From Mycteria americana (taxonomy: Eukaryota; Chordata; Aves; Ciconiiformes; Ciconiidae): DNA of 64,000 nucleotides. Position numbers and translations under genes: made by a program. The notes under the pieces were generated by a model that saw nothing but the letters and a program-made list of their open reading frames with translations, had not been told where the DNA came from and did not search any database. The stretch is from contig NC_134370.1 of NCBI RefSeq assembly GCF_035582795.1, forward strand, positions 42,519,501-42,583,500, given 5' to 3'. Numbering within the stretch: position 1 is the stretch's first letter; every line of letters begins with the position of its first letter. Shown piece after piece: positions 60,701-64,000 of the stretch.

Positions 60701-63700
60701 GCCATGTGATGGTTGGAGGCCATCTTGGGCAGAGTGATCACGAAATGATAGAGTTTTTGATATGTGGAGAAGCGGCAAGGGGGGTCAGCAAAACTGCCAC
60801 CTTAGACTTCCGGAGGGCGGACTTCGGCCTGTTTAGGAGACTGGTCGAGAGAGTCCCCTGGGAGGCAGCCCTAATGGGCAAAGGAGTCCACGAAGGCTGG
60901 ACATTCTTTAAGGAGGAAGTCCTAAAGGCACAAGAGCGGGCTGTCCCCAGGTGCCGAAAGACGAGCCGGCGGGGAGGAAGACCGGCCTGGCTGACTAGAG
61001 AGCTCTGGCTCGAACTCAGGAAAAAGAGGAGAGTCTACGACCTTTGGAAGAAGGGGCAGGCAACTCAGGAGGACTACAAAGGTGTAGCAAGGCTGTGCAG
61101 GGAGAAAATTAGAAGGGCCAAAGCTGAGCTAGAGCTCAATCTGGCTGCTGCTGTAAAAGACAACAAAAAACACTTCTTCAAATACATTAGCAGCAAAAGG
61201 AGAGCTAAGGAGAATCTCCAGCCCCTAGTAGACGGGGGAGGGAACACAGTGACCAAGGATGAGGAAAAGGCTGAGGTACTTAATGCCTTCTTTGCCTCAG
61301 TCTTTAATAGCAGGGCCAATTGTTCTCTGGGTACCCAGCCCCCGGAGTTGGAAGATAGGGACGGGGACCAGAATGGAGCCCCCATAATCCAGGGGGAAAT
61401 GGTTAGTAACCTGCTGCACCACTTAGACATTCACAAGTCTATGGGACCTGATGAGATCCACCCGAGAGTACTGAAGAAACTGGCAGATGTGCTCACCAAG
61501 CCCCTTTCCATCATTTACCAGCAGTCCTGGCTAACTGGGGAGGTCCCTGCTGACCGGAGATTAGCTAATGTGACGCCCATCTTCAAGAAGGGCCGGAAGG
61601 AGGACCCGGGGAACTACAGGCCTGTCAGCCTGACCTCGGTGCCGGGGAAGCTGATGGAGCAGATCATCCTGAGTGCTATCACACGGCATGTAGAGGATAA
61701 CCAAGGGATCAAGCCCAGCCAGCATGGGTTCAGGAAAGGCAGGTCCTGCTTGACCAACCTGATCTCCTTCTATGACAAGGTGACCTGCCTAGTAGATGAG
61801 GGAAAGGCTGTGGATGTTGTCTATCTAGACTTCAGTAAAGCCTTTGACACGATTTCCCACAGCATTCTCCTGGAGAAAGTGGCTGCTCATGGCTTGGACG
61901 GGTGTACTCTTCGCTGGGTAAAGACCTGGCTGGATGGCCGGGCCCAAAGAGTGGTGGTGAATGGAGTTTACTCCAGTTGGCGGCTGGTCACAAGCGGTGT
62001 TCCCCAGGGCTCTCTGTTGGGGCCAGTTCTGTTTAATATCTTTATCAATGATCTGGATGAAGGGATCGAGTGCACCCTCAGTAAGATGACACCAAGTTGT
62101 GTGGGAGTGTTGATCTGCTGGAGGGTAGGAAGGCTCTGCAGAGGGACCTGGACAGGCTGGATCGATGGGCCGAGGTCAATTGTATGAGGTTTAACAAGGC
62201 CAAGTGCGAGGTCCTGCACTTGGGCCACAGCAACCCCATGCAACGCTACAGGCTTGGGGAAGAGTGGCTGGAAAGCTGCCTGGCAGAGAAGGACCTGGGG
62301 GTGTTGGTTGACAGCCGCCTGAATATGAGCCAGCAGTGTGCCCAGGTGGCCAAGAAAGCCAATGGCATCCTGGCTTGTATCAAAAATAGTGTGGCCAGCA
62401 GGAGTAGGGAAGTGATCGTGCCCCTGTACTCGGCACTGGTGAGGCCGCACCTCAAATACTGTGTTCAGTTTTGGGCCCCCCACTACAAGAGAGACATTGA
62501 GGTGCTGGAGCGTGTCCAGAGAAGGGCAACGAAGCTGGTGAAGGGTCTAGAGCAGAAGTCTTATGAGGAGCGGCTGAGGGAGCTGGGACTGTTTAGCCTG
62601 GAGAAAAGGAGGCTGAGGGGAGACCTTATCGCTCTCTACAGCTACCTGAAAGGAGGTTGTAGAGAGGTGGGGGTCGGTCTCTTCTCCCAGGTAACAAGTG
62701 ATAGGACAAGAGGAAATGGCCTCAAGTTGCACCAGGGGAGGTTTAGACTGGATATTAGGAAATTTTACTTCACTGAAAGGGTTATCAAGCATTGGAACAG
62801 GCTGCCCAGGGAGGTGGTTGAGTCACCATCCCTGGAGGTATTTAAAAGACGTTTGGATGAGGTGCTTAGGGACATGGTGTAGTGGTGGTCTTGGTAGTGT
62901 TAGGTTTATGGTTGGACTCAATGATCTTAAAGGTCTTTTCCAACCTATACGATTCTGTGATTCTGTGAACTGCCCTGGTCCCTCTGGCTTGTGCGCCCTG
63001 GCCTGTGCCAGGCAGGACAAGGGAAGGGATGGGAAAGCCACAGCTGGATGCTGGGACCAGTTTGGGGCTCCCAGGGATGCCCAAAGCAGAGCAAGCCTGG
63101 GGACACCATTGTGATGGTGAGTGGAAGCCAGGGCATACAAGGAGAGGCTGGGGGAGCTGGGCTTGCTCAGATGGAGATGAGGAGGTGAAGCGGGATCCAA
63201 CGGCATCTCCCCCTGCCCAAAGAGGTCTCAGAGACACTGAGGCCAGATTCTGCCAGTCTGAGCAACCTGCTGCAGCTGCGGTATTGGCCCTGTTGGAAAC
63301 AGGATCAGGCTGGAGACCCCCACCGTGGTGCCTCCTTGCAGAGCCAAATTATAGGCAATGGGGAAGGCGAAAATGGTCTTTTTAATCAGTGCAACTATTG
63401 TGCAGGTATCTGAGCTTTCATCCCTAGCATAGCAACTCTTATAATAACTGGGCTTACTGGTGTGTGATGATGAAATGTCATGAGAAGATAAGGATGATCA
63501 GGTTGTTGAAGGAAAACTCACCAACATGAAGTCCTCCAGCAGCATCCTGCGCACACAGCTGGTGATGAGCAGGTTTTCAGAGGCACGAGCGTTGCATCTG
63601 GGCAGCCAAGGAGTTGCATACAACACCTTGGTTTGTCAACCCATAGCTAGGGACAGGTGTGGAGCTGGAGGTCAAATCATCACCCTATTAAAAAAGGTGT

Positions 63701-63916
63701 AAAGTCTGGCTTTGCTGGGATGCTACCTCCTCCTGCAGTGTCCTGTGTAAGTGCCCTCTTGTGATGTGGTCCCTCAAGGAAGGACCCTTGTGATGTGGTC
63801 CCTCGTGGTACTCACTGGCCTCCCACTGCAGAACTATCCTCTCCTCCCAGGTGATGAAATCAGGAGAATTCAAAGCCTTCGACTATGGCAGTGAAAACCC
63901 AGCCGTGTACCACCAG
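54790..63916 (+). CDS. Acid lipase unit 5, LIPM-like, intact; exon 9 off the window
   Basis: Exons: 54790-54894, 55947-56064, 56678-56876, 57805-57914, 58626-58771, 59376-59522, 60153-60224 and 63851-63916. They give 963 nt, or 321 codons, with correct phases and GT/AG borders throughout. The start is fixed by a good signal peptide ([20 protein letters not shown]). Oxyanion-hole LQHG is near residues 82-85, an NNS sequon follows, then NSRGTSW, and the nucleophile motif GYSQG puts the catalytic Ser near residue 172. [10 protein letters not shown] and the FDYG exon 8 motif are present. The catalytic Asp and His should lie in exon 9, beyond the right edge. Exon 5 is 9 nt longer than in units 2-4, in frame. 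The family hydrolyses acyl esters (triacylglycerol, cholesteryl esters), in lysosomes or after secretion. LIPM-like is my best guess from [15 protein letters not shown] in exon 5. Intron 7 carries a CR1 insertion. Confidence 0.93.
60390..62882 (+). pseudogene. CR1 ORF2 (endonuclease-reverse transcriptase), partial and disabled
   Basis: The first open frame runs to about 62085 in the CR1 frame. It holds the endonuclease end motifs (GDFN near 60525 and SDH near 60738), then RT motifs LDFSKAFD (near 61828) and GVPQGS (near 61999). At about 62085 the sequence goes from TLSK straight to DTKLCGSVD. About 7 nt are missing where the FADD catalytic motif should be, and the frame changes. The second frame continues to the stop at 62880-62882 with the usual CR1 C-terminal region ([35 protein letters not shown]). 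With no 5' end and no FADD, it cannot make an active RT. Confidence 0.92.
60390..62968 (+). mobile_element. CR1 LINE, 5'-truncated, young, in unit 5 intron 7
   Basis: It starts inside the endonuclease region of ORF2 ([17 protein letters not shown]) and runs through reverse transcriptase to the 3' end, which closes with two copies of ATTCTGTG, the tail repeat typical of CR1. It is about 2.6 kb, against roughly 4.5 kb for a full CR1. It has the same orientation as the host gene. Coding sequence is almost unbroken, so insertion is recent on the scale of this window. I looked for no target duplication, since CR1 usually leaves none. Confidence 0.95.
63115..63350 (+). mobile_element. CR1-derived 3' fragment (sense), after the young CR1
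   Basis: It contains AGGAGAGGCTGGGGGAGCTG and GCTTGCTCAGATGGAGATGA, a decayed CR1 block, then GATCCAACGGCATCTCC, then GGCTGGAGACCCCCACC. The same series of blocks appears antisense at 1440-1680 (first part) and 45010-45130 (last part). It is older than the neighbouring CR1. Confidence 0.6.
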
Positions 63917-64000
63917 GTAGGAGGCTGCAGCGGCAGTGCTGGCAGCTGGAGATGCCAGGGGACTGTCCTGGATGGTGGGGGGACAGGCTGGCTTGCAAGG

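Noticed and set aside
1-64000. CRISPR arrays, tRNA or rRNA genes, bacterial operons
   Set aside because: None seen. The window is vertebrate in character with spliced genes and CR1 elements.

Overview
The window looks like bird nuclear DNA. The evidence is small exons split by long introns, CR1 LINE copies, solo ERV LTRs of avian type, and microsatellites. The genes belong to one family: acid lipases (the LIPA/LIPF/LIPM family of alpha/beta hydrolases). I read five units. Four are on the plus strand and one on the minus strand. Each has the family's nine-exon plan, with nearly constant exon lengths (about 102-105, 118, 199, 110, 137, 147, 72, 66 and 222-234 nt).

Layout. Unit 1 (+, 2770-10376) is a decayed LIPA-like pseudogene. 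From 10.4 to 22 kb there is no convincing gene, only solo LTRs, CR1 scraps and unique DNA. Unit 2 (+, 22252-28060) and unit 3 (-, 30704-34970) face each other tail to tail. They are arms of an inverted duplication that also includes upstream DNA, introns and 3' ends through the poly(A) signals. The spacer between them holds a solo LTR and a GATA/GGAT microsatellite. Unit 2 is broken. Unit 3 keeps every exon length and splice site over 395 codons but has one TGA in exon 7 and Ala where the catalytic Ser should be. From 35.4 to 40.6 kb I see no gene. Unit 4 (+, 40632-47158) is damaged in exons 1-3 but clean in exons 4-9. From 47.3 to 54.7 kb I see no supported gene. Unit 5 (+, 54790-63916 and beyond) is the only unit with no defect. 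Exons 1-8 are in the window, with signal peptide, oxyanion-hole HG and the GYSQG nucleophile motif; exon 9 lies past the right edge. A young, 5'-truncated CR1 sits in its intron 7.

How the genes relate. This is a birth-and-death gene cluster. One copy looks able to make a secreted or lysosomal ester hydrolase, and four are in different stages of decay. Three of the four decayed copies have lost the catalytic serine codon. Unit 1 resembles LIPA most. Unit 5 resembles LIPM-type lipases most. These assignments come from memory of the families, not from a search.
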